Part shown: positions 1 to 11,489 of the stretch, piece by piece
Layout: every line of letters starts with the position of its first letter
Position numbering within the stretch: position 1 is the first letter of the stretch
Assembly (NCBI GenBank): GCA_001683735.1
Contig: LUGG01000015.1
Coordinates: forward strand, 62,001 to 126,000
DNA: 64,000 nt
DNA from: Grifola frondosa
Lineage: Eukaryota; Basidiomycota; Agaricomycetes; Polyporales; Grifolaceae
Direction of reading: 5' to 3'
Translations under genes and position numbers: made by a program
The notes under the pieces: model-generated
Told to the model about the DNA's origin: nothing
The model's database searches: none
The model's input: the letters and a program-made list of their open reading frames with translations, nothing else

Positions 1-198
1 TTTGCAATCATAACTGCAACAACATTGGCTTGACATATCAAAATGTAACCTTATATGCATCCTTTGGAATTGAGAAGTTGCACGGTGCATTCAAGTAAGC
101 TGAGAATCAATGAGATGTTGAAACAACAGTTATTCTTCCTTGTACATTTAACAGTTTTCATCACCTCTTATGAGATGCTGACTCATGATTATGACTAT

Positions 199-1330
199 AG
201 GTCCAAAGGGTGGACCTAAGATAGGCCCAACACACTTTCGACTACATCACGTGACCACGCTCTGTCATGCTTACACCCTTTTGGCAGTGAGAAAACCAAT
301 GAAAAACTATAGGCTCAGCATTGAGCTCATTTAAATATATTTACTCACAGTCAAGTTGGGTGGAAATAGGTGCTCTACAATCTGACCATGGCCAATTTTT
401 GATTTGAGGTCCTAGTGTTGCTGCAGCTAAGTCAGGCCTAAATGATATATGACTCATAACTTGTGCAGTTTTTCAGATATCATAGTGTTCTTACACTAAT
501 TTTGTAGCTTATATATAGCCGCATAATCATGCCACATATCAAAATGTTATACCTTGTATTGATGGAGATATGGCCAAAAAGCTGATTGTAAAGTCCGACT
601 TTGTAGTCAGCTTTTTTATCAATGTAACTGAAATTTAAATACATTCAAGATTATTATGCAAATGGTGGTGTTACATTCAAATACATATACATCTTGGCTA
701 TTGATTTCAATTAAGATCATGTCATTATCTGTAAAACTCATGTCAGAATATCTAAAAAGCTGAAACAGGTGTGACTAAGCCATGGCAACACTATGAGGTC
801 CAGTGAAGAAGTAGATACATGATCCTTGAAACACAGACAATGGTTTCACTTATGTAATCATGAAAATACTGCGCCTTCAGAATGTGCGCGAGGTCAAGCC
901 GCATGCCCAGTTGATGTTCTTGCACTTCACAGATTGTTTACATGGTCAATTCTTTACAAAGGGATGTGTATCACTGCAGTCTGTCTGTTAAACAAACTGC
1001 ATGAACATTGAACAAGAAGTACTGTGGTCACTGCCAGTGCCATGTGCTCCCTTCAACAAACTGGAAAAGGCTGGTATTTCACCATAGCCTCCATCATTCC
1101 TGCTTATGCTCCATAAATTTCTCTCATTATTTCATATGTGCTGGGCTGATACATGTTGTCCTGTCACTCACGAGGAACTCACAACTTGAATATGATTATC
1201 GCTACTAATCCTATAGCTAACTTATACATAACTCCATCAATAAGCACTTATACTTTGCATTTGCGTGATGTGTCACACTGTGACCATAGTAGTCGAAAGT
1301 GTGCTGGGCCTATCTTATATGGGGACCAAT
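199..1330. mobile_element. Non-autonomous inverted-repeat DNA element
   Basis: The segment is bounded by terminal inverted repeats of about 41-46 bp. The left end (199-245) contains GATAGGCCCAACACACTTTC, and the right end (1289-1330) carries its near-exact reverse complement. The interior has no ORF beyond about 66 codons, so it encodes no transposase. A younger hAT-like element (413-793) is inserted inside it. I could not define a target-site duplication, so the superfamily is unassigned. Confidence 0.6.
413..793 (+). mobile_element. hAT-like MITE, copy 1, with 8-bp TSD
   Basis: A 381-bp element starts TAGTGTTGCTGCAGCTAAGT and ends with the inverted counterpart ...CATGGCAACACTA. It is flanked by a perfect 8-bp direct duplication TGAGGTCC (405-412 and 794-801). 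An 8-bp duplication and short TIRs starting (C/T)AGTGTTG are typical of hAT transposons. It has no coding capacity. It lies inside the older 199-1330 element, which fixes the order of insertion. Confidence 0.85.
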
Positions 1331-3794
1331 AAGTCCAGATTTTAGTCTTGCCCATCCATGCTTTCATCACAAAGTCTTTGCAGAGCTTGTCAAGCATAAC
1401 ACTGCAGAATTACCTAACCATGTATATCCATATACCCAATCATGGACTTCTCAGTTCTTTCACCTCTGAACTCACCAACAAACTTGTTCTTTCCACTTTT
1501 CAAGCTCTAAAGTAATATTGGCCTTGTGCAATCCTTAAATGCTTTGTTTACAGATGTTTCTATTTGTCCATCCAGTAATTCTGCTGCTTTGCTTGCACTA
1601 TCTCAATTCTCAAATCTTGCTCCTTTGTCACTACCTGCATATTAATCTTCCTCACCTAGTGTCATTAATCTCTCATCATCTCTAGAGAGCCTTCTTGCTA
1701 AAAGTGCTAAGCTATATGTCTATCAACTTTACTGGTCAGCATTGCATCTACCACAATATTGCTAATTTTTAGCATGCTACATATATCTGGCCTAACTATT
1801 GAAGCTGCCACTGCCAGTCTTGTCACATATCTCAAAGCAAAATGCTTGAATCTATTCTTCCATTTTCATAGCAACAATAATGTCTCTTTGCACCCTGCTG
1901 AACTGTCCCTGGATGATTTTTTTGATCAGTACTGAATATGTCACATGTAAGCAACACATCATTCCACTTATCAGGGTGGTATTGTATTCCAAATATGACT
2001 GACACCATATTTGCACCAGTGGAAGCTCTGATGCCAAAAATGTCAGTGGCAATGAAGTTCTTCATAAAATGTTGCTTGCCACCATTTACTTGTACATGGC
2101 CAACATCTGTTTATGGATGACATAAATATTGACAGTTTTCAATCACTTAGATTTTCATTTATCTCCCCTGCTCACTAATCCGACCATCTTGATACTGTTT
2201 TCATCTATAATTTTCTATGTGTCATTTATATTACAAAAATTGGCAACAATTCTCATCCTGTCTTCCTCGTCCTCATTTAAGCTACCTTGAATGGTAGTAA
2301 TTTGCTGTCTGACTTAGAATGGTTAAGCAGCATCTGCATTAACAGCACTGTTATTGACCATCTCTAAGCATTGCCTATGTCTTTCAGAGAAAACATTGAT
2401 GGCCATTTCCAGCAAGAATCTTTACAAAGATGGATTTAGCTGCAAATAGGCTCATTAGTAAGTGACACTTAATTTAAGATGCTACTTATTAACCTGGCAT
2501 TTTATAGCTTCTAGATTTGCTGTAATGCTCTATGGCAAAGGAGTGACAAGATGCCATCGACACAATATTTACATCCTTATGTTAGAAAGTGATATCTTTT
2601 CTCAGCATCTGAATGGTCCACATGCTGCACATGAGATCACAGCATTTTGACAAGGTCTTAACATCATGCTCCATCTTAATCACAACATTAGACAGTTTGC
2701 AGAGGTCAGTTTCACTTGAAAGTCTGATTCTTCCAACAACTTGGTAACTTCACATTATATAGGAGTTTGTGCCATCATCAAGAGCACTATTAACAGATAT
2801 TTATTCAACTGGTATCAAGAATGCAGATCAGCTGATTCCTCATCTCCACCATACTGTCTCATTGATTGCTTGCAGTGGTCATAAGAAAGACAATACCATG
2901 TTCTTTATTCATGTTTGACAACATCTCCTAAAGGTTCAGCAGCTGGTAGAATGCTACCTACATGGTCATGAAAATCCAAATATTCCTGACATTAATAGCT
3001 TGATAACCTCAGAAAGTCACTAGAATTACATCAATCTGACATATAGAGTTCAATATATAGTAAAGCTGATGAGTAGATTTCATGCCCACTACCTCACAGA
3101 AATTCAATGTGAGTGTTACCACTGACGAGTGCATTACAAAACTAACATAAATTTCAAGATTATTTTAACAGATGCTCTGCCAGACAAACACTACATTGAG
3201 CTTTTGGGCTACAATGTGCATATTATAATTTAATGTTTGTGACATTGCTCATCATGTTATTTAGCCCATGAAGGAGCTATTGCTCATGCATGTCAAATTA
3301 TGCAGATATTAGTTTCATTTATGCATGAACACAATTGCACTATATTAAATGGCCAATAAGCTCATATCCAAAGTTGAAGACATTATCATCTAGATTAACA
3401 AGTGTATACATTGGGTGATACTTGACACTGGTTCTAAAATTATAATTGAATTTTTGATAGTTTCTGTTTCTCCATTGTTATTATTCAGTTGTTATTCTTC
3501 ATGCTTTCTGTCACTGCTCACCGAAGGCTGCTCATTATATACATTACCGTAATTTCATTTTGTCATGCTGTAATTACTCCACCAGTCTTCAGGTTGCAAT
3601 ACCATGCTCATGATATTCATAGCTGTGATGTTGCATTAAAGGCAGCAAATGTAGCTATTTCACAATCACATCCTGATGTTGAAGGATCTGAATAATTTGC
3701 AGCTTGCTCATAAGCTTGAGAAGTTGTGTAACATCATGAACATTCTCATGGCAGGGTTGGAAGTGTAAGTGTCATGACTAGCTAGCTATTAGGC
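1331..3794. other. AT-rich, CpG-poor intergenic/repeat-relic DNA
   Basis: No ORF longer than about 78 codons, no splice-linked exon chain and no recognisable domain were seen. The stretch is strongly depleted in CG dinucleotides compared with DNA after 6.4 kb. It is probably decayed transposon sequence, but no family is recognisable. Confidence 0.5.
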
Positions 3795-4182
3795 TAGTGT
3801 TGCTGCAGCTAAGTCAGGCCTAAATGATATATGACTCATAACTTATGCATTTTTCAGATATCACAGTGATCACACATTTATTTTGTAGCCTAGATATAGC
3901 CGCATAAGCATGTCAAAGGTTAAAATCCTACACCTTGTATTGACAGAAATATGGCCAACAAGCCGATTGCAAAGTCTGACTTTCTAGTCAGCTTTTTATT
4001 TTATTTACCAATGTAACTGAAATTCAAACATATTAAAGGTAATTATGCAAATGGCTGTGCTACACTCAAATACATATATATCTTAGCTATTAATTACAAT
4101 TAAGATCATGTCAGTATCTGCAAAACTCATGTCAGAATACCTAAAAAGCTGAAACAGGTATGACTAAGCCATGGCAGCACTA
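3795..4182 (+). mobile_element. hAT-like MITE, copy 2, with 8-bp TSD
   Basis: A 388-bp element of the same family and orientation as the copy at 413-793, nearly colinear along its whole length. It starts TAGTGTTGCTGCAGCTAAGT and ends ATGGCAGCACTA. A perfect 8-bp target duplication TATTAGGC lies at 3787-3794 and 4183-4190. It is non-coding. Confidence 0.88.
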
Positions 4183-4315
4183 TATTAGGCACAACAAGTA
4201 CATTGGTATACAAATTTGAGTAAGATTCAACATATATTCATGTACATGAGTAAACAAAGCAGACTGCTTATTAACCATATCTGTTCTTACCTTCTTAACC
4301 CACTTTTCCAGTTAG

Positions 4316-4702
4316 TAATGTTGTCACAACTTGGAGTCACCCTGTTTTAGCCTTTAAAGCATTCTGATATAAAGTTTGTATATAATGACATAATCTAAAT
4401 TGTAATTAATAGCTAAAATGTATATGGATTGAAATGTAACACAATCATTTATAATATCATCTTTAATATGTTTTAATTTTAGTTACATTGAGTAATATAG
4501 CTAACTATAGAGTTTAACTTTGAAATTAACTTTTTGGCTAAATCTCCATCAATATAATATACAGTATCAATCTTTGCTCTATGGCATGCTAATGAAGCCA
4601 TATCTAGACTATAAATTAAAGGTAAGATCACTATAATATCTGAAAATTGCATGAATTATGAGTCATATTTAATTTAGGTCAGCTTTAGCTGCAGCAACAT
4701 TG
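4316..4702 (-). mobile_element. hAT-like MITE, copy 3, inverted and diverged
   Basis: The reverse complement aligns along its full length with copies 1 and 2, from TIR (TAATGTTG at 4316) to TIR (CAACATTG ending at 4702), but with many substitutions. The flanking octamers CCAGTTAG and CTAGCCAG agree at 5 of 8 positions and the three differences are all C/T. This would fit a decayed target duplication. Copies 2 and 3 form a head-to-head pair about 130 bp apart. Confidence 0.72.
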
Positions 4703-5195
4703 CTAGCCAGACTTTTTCATTCTTCACACAGTTTATTAGACAAAAATAACTATGTTTCATTGCAAGTTTCCTACTTCTGAGTTAAACTTGTCTCATGTTC
4801 ATGATTCCTAATACTCAATATTTTGAGCTTTTATCTTTGTAGCACTTATTAGTTTTAGTGTTAGCATAGTTTTGGTGTTAGCACAGCTTCAGCTTCAGCT
4901 GATGATAGCTATTGTCAAGCCACAGTTGACTTATGGCTCTTAAATAACCCTTATAAACTTACTTTTAGATTTTATTTCTTTTTTCTTCTAAATTAAGATC
5001 AAAGAGTGATTAAAATGTAAAAGAAGCCTCATAAGAGTTTTCAGATACCCAAATAAGTGCTTTAAGTACATTTAAGAGATAAAAGTATGATAAATCAAAT
5101 CTAAATTTTGCTGATGCAGATACATGAAACTGTAAATTTGAAACTGTGAATTTATCCCATCATGCAAAATTTTGCACACTGTCATGTGGCACTCT
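4703..5195. other. AT-rich spacer, nothing recognised
   Basis: A low-complexity AT-rich stretch with repeated 'agttttggtgttagcaca'-like wording near 4855-4890. No coding signal was seen on either strand. Confidence 0.4.
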
Positions 5196-5444
5196 GCAGA
5201 ATTTCACCCTCTCCTCAGCTTTATTCTCACTGGTAAATTCATGGTTATGGTTTCAGCATGTCAATTTTTCACCTCATGCCTTGATGGCTACCTCAGTGCA
5301 AACATGTATTGGCCTTCCTCTTCCTTGTCATACCCCATTTTCCCTCAAATTTTTGATGACCTGTATTTGATAGTGCTCTGTATTGATCTCAAAATAAATT
5401 TGTATTTTATAATGTACTTGGGACTGCTGTTTGAGGCAGTCACT
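5196..5444 (+). repeat. Dispersed direct repeat X, copy 1
   Basis: About 250 bp (from ..CTGCAGAATTTCACCC to TTTGAGGCAGTCAC) that recurs at 6118-6373 in the same orientation with roughly 85% identity by eye. Short ORFs of 74 and 101 codons overlap it but are not preserved in the second copy, so it is probably non-coding. It could be a solo LTR, a SINE or another MITE; no terminal structure decides between them. Confidence 0.6.
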
Positions 5445-6060
5445 ACTATCAGTTGCCCGGTATTGCACTTTTTTTAATGTGTGACCTCTAACTCAACACA
5501 AACCAAACCAAATCTCTTGAACTTTTTTTTTAATAGAAGCAGAGATATTTTAGCTATTATCTTTACTTTTTTTGATGTTAAACCATTGAAAAATGATATA
5601 CCTAGAGAGTAAACAAGGACTGGGACAGAAGTACAACTTTTCTCTGAGGACCATCAATGCAGGTGGTGGCACAGCAGTTGCATCCTAAAGTGGTAATAAC
5701 ATAGCACATTTTGTTATGCTTTCACCTTGTTCATCCTTTCTGGGCTCACTCTTTAGTGTTTCAACTCAGAAATTTGTGAGGAGGCTAATATATATTGCAT
5801 AAATATAGTGTAATTTTTAGAGTCAGGAAATACCATAATTCTTGGGTCGAGGCTTGATCAGTTAAGAAAATGGCAAGATCACCAATGATACCCTTATACA
5901 ATTCAACTTGCTATCTTTTATATAAAATAAAATTGGATATATATAGCAGCTCATTATATACATAAAATACAAGGTTTTGAGGCCAATTGAGTGAGATTTG
6001 AAAAAGATATTTGAAAAAATACATTACTATCCCAAGTGCATTGCAGGACCACTAATGGTA
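5445..6060. other. AT-rich DNA between two copies of repeat X
   Basis: No ORF, RNA gene or inverted-repeat structure was seen. It contains poly-T/poly-A tracts (for example 5522-5532). Confidence 0.4.
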
Positions 6061-6420
6061 GCTGAACACTCATGCCTGGGGCAGGTGACCACTCCATGAC
6101 ATCTGTGCTCTAGTGCAGTGCCCTGCAAAAAATTTCACCCCCTCCTCAGCTTCATTCTCACCAGTAAATTCATGGTTTTAGCATGTCATTTTATAGTTTC
6201 GCCTCATGCTGGTGGCTGCCTTGGCACAAACATGTATTGACCTCCCTCTCCATTGTCACACCCCATTTTCCCTCAAAAATTTGATGATTTATATTTGACA
6301 GTGCTCTATATTGGTCCCAAAATCAATTTATATTTTATGATGTACTTGGGACTGCTGTTTGAGGCAGTCACAGCTGGGCACTCAAGCCTGGGGCAAGTGA
6401 CCGCTCCGTAACGTCCGTGA
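6061..6420 (+). repeat. Repeat X copy 2 bracketed by 47-bp direct repeats
   Basis: Copy 2 of repeat X (about 6118-6373) is flanked by two direct copies of a 47-bp segment (6061-6107 and 6373-6419) sharing the core GCCTGGGGCA-GTGACC. All four CpG sites present in the right-hand copy are CpA or TpG in the left-hand copy. The block ends about 65 bp upstream of the first real gene. Confidence 0.6.
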
Positions 6421-6483
6421 CCCCATGTAACACTCACGGTTTGAGACCGTAAATTTGGCCGAACTCAGCTCTACTTCTCCACG

Positions 6484-7149
6484 ATGCAGGTTGTCGATCT
6501 CTCGCACACCCTGGATTCTAATGTTCAGGTCTATCCAGGTGACCCAATCTCATTCAGCTGCTGTCCCACCTTGACCATCGCCGAGCATGGCTGCAATGTC
6601 TCGAGTATTTCTATGGGCTCTCACATTGGGACTCACGTGGATGCCCCGTATCATTTCTTCGAACACGGTGCTGCTATCGATAAGGTATCCTTGAACACAT
6701 TCGTCGGCCCCGCTGTTGTCGTCGATCTCACTGCGAAGGGACCGAGAGATATGATTTCATGGGCAGATATAGCATCCCATGAAGACGAGCTGCTGAGGCG
6801 AGGACCAGAAGTTATACTGCTTCTACGCATGGGTTGGTCCAAGTTCTGGCAAACGAAACAGTATATGGACCATCCGTTCCTCGCACGAGATGCTGCCCAA
6901 AAGGTCATAAATCTCGGCGTGAAGGCCATCGGAGTGGACACATTTAGTCCTGACGAGACGCGAGTGGATGAAACCACACCTGACTTCGGTGTGCATCAGA
7001 TTGTACTGGGAGCGGGTGCTGTCATTGCCGAAAATCTTACAAACTTGGAGGCAATTCAGGAGGGCGAATGGGTTGTTAGTTTGGTGCCTCTCAAGCTGAG
7101 CGGAGGTGACGGCTCGCCGATTCGCGCGTGCGCGTGGAAGCAGACTTAA
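6484..7149 (+). CDS. Cyclase family protein (kynurenine formamidase-like), paralog 1
   Basis: A single-exon 221-aa protein of the metal-dependent cyclase / kynurenine formamidase superfamily. The signature HIGTHVDAPYHF (residues about 42-53) supplies the metal-binding His and Asp residues, and the length matches the family (200-260 aa). A second conserved region, GVDTFSPDE, lies near residue 150. Members hydrolyse or rearrange amide and ring substrates; the substrate here is unknown. The ATG at 6484 is the first in frame and the protein starts directly in the family's N-terminal DLSH motif, so the start is secure. A clear paralog lies at 13541-14239, and the two are separated by a transposon gene. 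No signal peptide is present, so it is probably cytosolic. The gene begins only about 65 bp after the CpG-depleted repeat block. Confidence 0.9.
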   Translation: MQVVDLSHTLDSNVQVYPGDPISFSCCPTLTIAEHGCNVSSISMGSHIGTHVDAPYHFFEHGAAIDKVSLNTFVGPAVVVDLTAKGPRDMISWADIASHEDELLRRGPEVILLLRMGWSKFWQTKQYMDHPFLARDAAQKVINLGVKAIGVDTFSPDETRVDETTPDFGVHQIVLGAGAVIAENLTNLEAIQEGEWVVSLVPLKLSGGDGSPIRACAWKQT

Positions 7150-7279
7150 TATTCACCCGAAGTCCCGCATGCGTGGCTCTCTAGATGAAGCAGCATGTCT
7201 CTCGTTCTCGCCATGCTTTTCCTCCCTCTACTTTCCTTCATTGTTGACTGGATGAAAAATTGGTCATACCAAGAGGTTT

Positions 7280-7296
7280 GCCCGCCGTAGGCGGGC
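7280..7296. repeat. GC-rich hairpin downstream of cyclase gene
   Basis: Perfect 7-bp inverted repeat GCCCGCC-GTA-GGCGGGC about 130 bp after the stop codon, followed by a smaller GGCC-stem (7293-7307). It may be part of a 3' UTR. Its function is unknown. Confidence 0.3.
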
Positions 7297-7657
7297 CGGA
7301 AACGGCCAGGAGAGGTCTCCGGAGTTGCCAGATTAGGTACCAAGAGCGGTCTCTGTACATATTGAAGTTTGCACTTCATCACTTTTAAATATTTATATCA
7401 TACATCTATAACTATGTTTACATCATAAAACATATCAATATCTAACATTTTCGACTGCTATATGTCAAGAGGTTTAGCATGAACAACCACCGACAAACTC
7501 CATCCTTCATTACCTTATTTGGTTTGCGCTCTGTGCTTCCTCGCCTCCTTAAGCGCCATGCCATCAATCTCAGGATCGGCTTTGAACACTGACACGGTGG
7601 GCACATCATTATGTATCATACACTAGGTACAACTAACCTGATAAGCTGGCTATCTGC

Positions 7658-8200
7658 ATGTCTGTCGTCACTGCTCACTCCCCTATCTTAGAATCTATTG
7701 AGAACTTGACTAATACTCCTGACGGCGGCGTACTCCTTCAAGTTGACCATTGTCTTCGTTCACCTGAACCCACCATGTACTCCTGCCTTGATGCCCTCCA
7801 CGAGCGCGTAACCTGGCCACTTGACTCTCTCAGTGGGCCTCTCGGCTCTCAGATATTTTTTGCACCCCATCCCGAGGAGGCCGGACATTGGACCTGCTCA
7901 GTCAATCTGAACCCTCCTGTTGAGCTTTCAGTCTTCGAGCTCAGCTTTTGCCCAGTTGCTTTTGAAGTGCTCGGGCGTATTGCAGTCGAGGATTGCCATC
8001 TTACTAGAGGTGGGCCATTAGTGGAAGACAGCGGGAACTTACCGGTGGTAGCTTCGTGCTGGATTGAGGCACTTCCTGACTTCGGGTCAGAAATCTATTG
8101 GCGGCGGATTAGACCGGCAGCTGAAGTCATTGTTAATGCTGCTCCGGGACCTGTCAATACGTCGCACATCTTCCGCGCTGATCCGCAAATGAGGCCGTGA
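7658..8200 (+). CDS. Hypothetical protein
   Basis: An open frame of 180 codons with no family I recognise. It has normal GC-rich coding composition, in contrast to the AT-rich flanks (7370-7650 and 8480-8620). A possible intron (gtaagc... at about 8241 to ...ttgacag near 8329) suggests that the real gene may continue past 8200. The downstream motif 'cgaagtcccgcatg' (8358) recurs just after the first cyclase gene (7159). The gene could be a cargo or remnant of the adjacent transposon rather than a host gene. Confidence 0.4.
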   Translation: MSVVTAHSPILESIENLTNTPDGGVLLQVDHCLRSPEPTMYSCLDALHERVTWPLDSLSGPLGSQIFFAPHPEEAGHWTCSVNLNPPVELSVFELSFCPVAFEVLGRIAVEDCHLTRGGPLVEDSGNLPVVASCWIEALPDFGSEIYWRRIRPAAEVIVNAAPGPVNTSHIFRADPQMRP

Positions 8201-8743
8201 AGCTGCAAATTGTGTGGCCCTTCCGTGCGTACTCAGCGCAGGTAAGCAGCTCTTTCGCATCAATATCTCGAGACTCATTTCAATGCGTGACATAGCCTCT
8301 CTTGAATACATTACCAGTTTTTGACAGATACGGGGTGCCATGCATTCCTGGTTCACCCGCCGAAGTCCCGCATGACTGTCCTGTCCGAGCACTGTTCTAT
8401 GTCGACTGTAACTTGTTACATGGCGAGTTTTTTCTCCATGCTCAGTTAGATACATTATGGATCCTCTAACCACCATGAGCTTATGGATAAAACAGTATAC
8501 TCAAATATCAATTTCTAGCATCTTCTTACTTACAGAATTTGTATGAGTATTTCTAGGGCTCCCTTTGATTTGTATTTGTATGTACATAGCCGCTAGGGAA
8601 TGGTTCCGAAATCAGGCAATTTTATTCGCTAAGAGTGTCTGCTTAACCGAACAGTTTCAGAGTGTGGTGAGCTCCGACGACATGAAAAATATCCATGGTT
8701 GTCATGATCGAGAGCTCCCCGCCATCTTACTCCCTTCCACATC

Positions 8744-11337
8744 ATGCCTATCTTCGAACCTGAAACCATTCTAGTATTATGCAAAAATGCACAACCTGCT
8801 GACAAACGAAAGAAATTTGAGTCGGACTGGAGGAAAGAGGTCATCTACTCCTTTTGGATATCAGTGTTACTCCTGACATCTCTGACTATCAATATACAGG
8901 TTGAGAATCGTTGGAAAAGCTGGAAACGACATCGTGACACTCAGTCACAATACACTGCGCAGCTTGAATGGGCCGCAAATGTGGTGGAATATGTGATGTT
9001 CATTTACAAGCAGACAAAACTCCACGGCAACTCAACGAATCCATCCGCTCCATGTCTACGCAAGGATGTACCCTTCCTGGGTCCTCATTTTACTCCGCCG
9101 ACATACCTGCATATCTTCAAGAGAGCGGTCAAACCGATTGTGCCCGACATTGCGTACCTTAAGCCAATCACTGTGGTGCATCCATTACTTTCCGGAGTTG
9201 ACAAAGTGTCCGCAGTGTGGTACAACCGAGGATGTCACTTGGTATGGTTGGAGTCCAACCGGTCATCGTGAGGTCCACGGGATCAATCGCGAGGAGACTG
9301 CAATAGGGTTTCAGCTTCGATGCAAGCAGTGTGAGGTGTTATATGGTGCAAATGGCACGAGGAAGGAAAAAGGTGGTACGTACTGCTTTTGCACGACAAA
9401 CTGTCTGTTCTGGGAACAGCGCGAACATTGGGAGATCCCTCGTCAGTATTTCTTCTCAAGCTCAGCATCTAGAAATGACTCACGAGTTTCTTCAGCTGAA
9501 ATCCCAATTTTTCTTAAACGCTGTGCTGTGACTCGCGAGCTGTTCGACCTTGTGGTTGAGCTTCGGCCATCTGTCACGGCAGCAGGACTGGCGGAGAATA
9601 TAAAGCGTACGTACTGTAATGCCGGTACAATCACCCATGTCTATATTAATGGATGTTTCTTTAGAGCTACATCTTCTCGAATATCACAAGCAAAGACTTG
9701 CTTACCTACGGTATTGGAAGCTTCAGCGAGACCAGACCAGTCTGGTGAAAACGCGCTGCATAATTTCTCAAGAATTGATGATCGTGCAAGCGGTTATTGC
9801 GATCAGTCAATTACAGATGATCTGATTACAGATATATTCTGCAAGTTCAGCGACAACACACGCATTGAAGAATCACAAGAATATCTACGCACCTTGACTG
9901 GTAATGATTTTTATCTTGCCCGATAACATCTGGGATACGCACCTGACATTATGTGTGTAGCACGTTGCCTCTCACTTGATAACACATTTCGTTCTGGAGG
10001 AAAAGCAACAGTGGTTGACCAACACAAAAGCCGCAAGAAGTTGTTGACGGGGGGATTTTGAGCATTATTAATGAGTTTAATGAGATTATCGCATGGGTAT
10101 GTACCAAAACATCCCACGGTACCTTGATAACCAGTAACCGCCACCATCCCCAGCGTTTCTGTCAGAGTCAGTCAACCAGTGAGATCGAGGAAGTCCTGAG
10201 TGGCTTGAAGAGGCGGAACGCTCTCCTCGACGTGCCCCATCCGGAGATGGTGGTGGTGGACAACTGTTGCCACATACGAAACGCAATTCAACGGGAATTT
10301 CCTGGGATCTCTGTTGTTCTTGATGTTTGGCATTTCATGATGAGGTATGTGCTTCTAGTCGATTTATCAGTTCTTATTTGCCTCATTCTTGAACATGCCA
10401 GATATTTGATTTGCATTTCCGGTGGTACGAAGAACCCCAAACGGGCTGAGGTTGCGCGGGACATTGTCGATGCAATCTTGAAGACGACAGCGGACAAGTA
10501 CAACCTGGCAGTGTACTGGTCGCAGGAGGAACAAGAGACAAGGTTGATTGGGGCATACGAGAAGTGGGTGAGGATAGGAGGAGTGTGGACCCGGCCGCAG
10601 AAAAGGTGCGTATCACTGAAGATTTAATGATATTGAAAAATGGTCTTATCAGCAACGAAACAGATGCACGCTGATCAGCTGGAGCATGTACGAAAAGGAT
10701 GCCTTGCGCGAATTCGCCAGGACATCCCGTCAGATGGAAGCCGTATTGAGGGGTCTCACAAAGGCTGGAATGGTTTGCAGCGTGCGTTCGCAAGTGGCCT
10801 CGAGGTAATGACTGCGCTGTGCCATGATTTCGTTCTGCGGCGGAACATACGAATTACGGGCAACATGGACGCCGGTACTACCCCGACGTGCTCTTTTGTC
10901 AAGTCGACCAGTGGCTCGCATCACATCCGCCTCGTCGACGAGATCGCAAGGTTCTGGAACACGTTGATTGGCCTGGACAACTGCAAGAATAGCTTGATTT
11001 TCAACTTCTTCCCCAGCTTCCGCACATTCACAGCAACGAGAAGTTTGGACTTACGATATCAAAATCTGCTGCTAGCTACCACAATCTCATGGAGATCAAA
11101 GAAGAGCCCCTCGATGACCTGCTTGACCTGTCTTCTCAGAGCACCTTGATGCGGAGACGATTTTACGGGACATCAATATTGATCCTGCCCTCCTTCATCA
11201 TCCCCTTCCGGTTCTCATACCTCAAGCTCATGCACAACCAAGCATGCACGAGATCAATACATCCCCCGCGCTCTTCGCGTCTCTGCTCTCGTCGCGTCTC
11301 CTGCTCTCGTCACTTCTCCCACTCTTGTTGCATCTAA
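8744..11337 (+). pseudogene. KDZ-associated transposon gene, N-terminal and catalytic part (degenerate)
   Basis: Translated pieces in different frames join into one protein of the CxC5/CxC6-type, KDZ-transposon-associated family. First comes a Cys cluster (CPQCGTTEDVTWYGW...REVHG, about 9205-9290, with a second CxxC at 9330). An RNase H-like core follows, with VVVDNCC and VVLDVWHFMMRY (10250-10345), and then a conserved helical region with GSRIEGSHKGWNGLQRAF (about 10737-10795). Introns are visible at 9604-9662, near 10345 and near 10605-10660. At least three single-base frame changes (about 9180, between 9700 and 9800, and about 11040) break the reading frame, so the copy is probably inactive. 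The family link comes from remembered conserved wording, not from a search. Confidence 0.72.
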
Positions 11338-11489
11338 TAGTATCCTAAACTCATCTCTCGCCCTAAAGAGTACTACCGCCACACCACACGAACCTGCTGA
11401 CAGCCTTCATGCACCTTCCAGTGGTTCTAACCAGGCCTCCTCCGGGCTGAGTGCTAGATTCGTAGTTGCCAGCGCTGGTAAGTCAAGCC

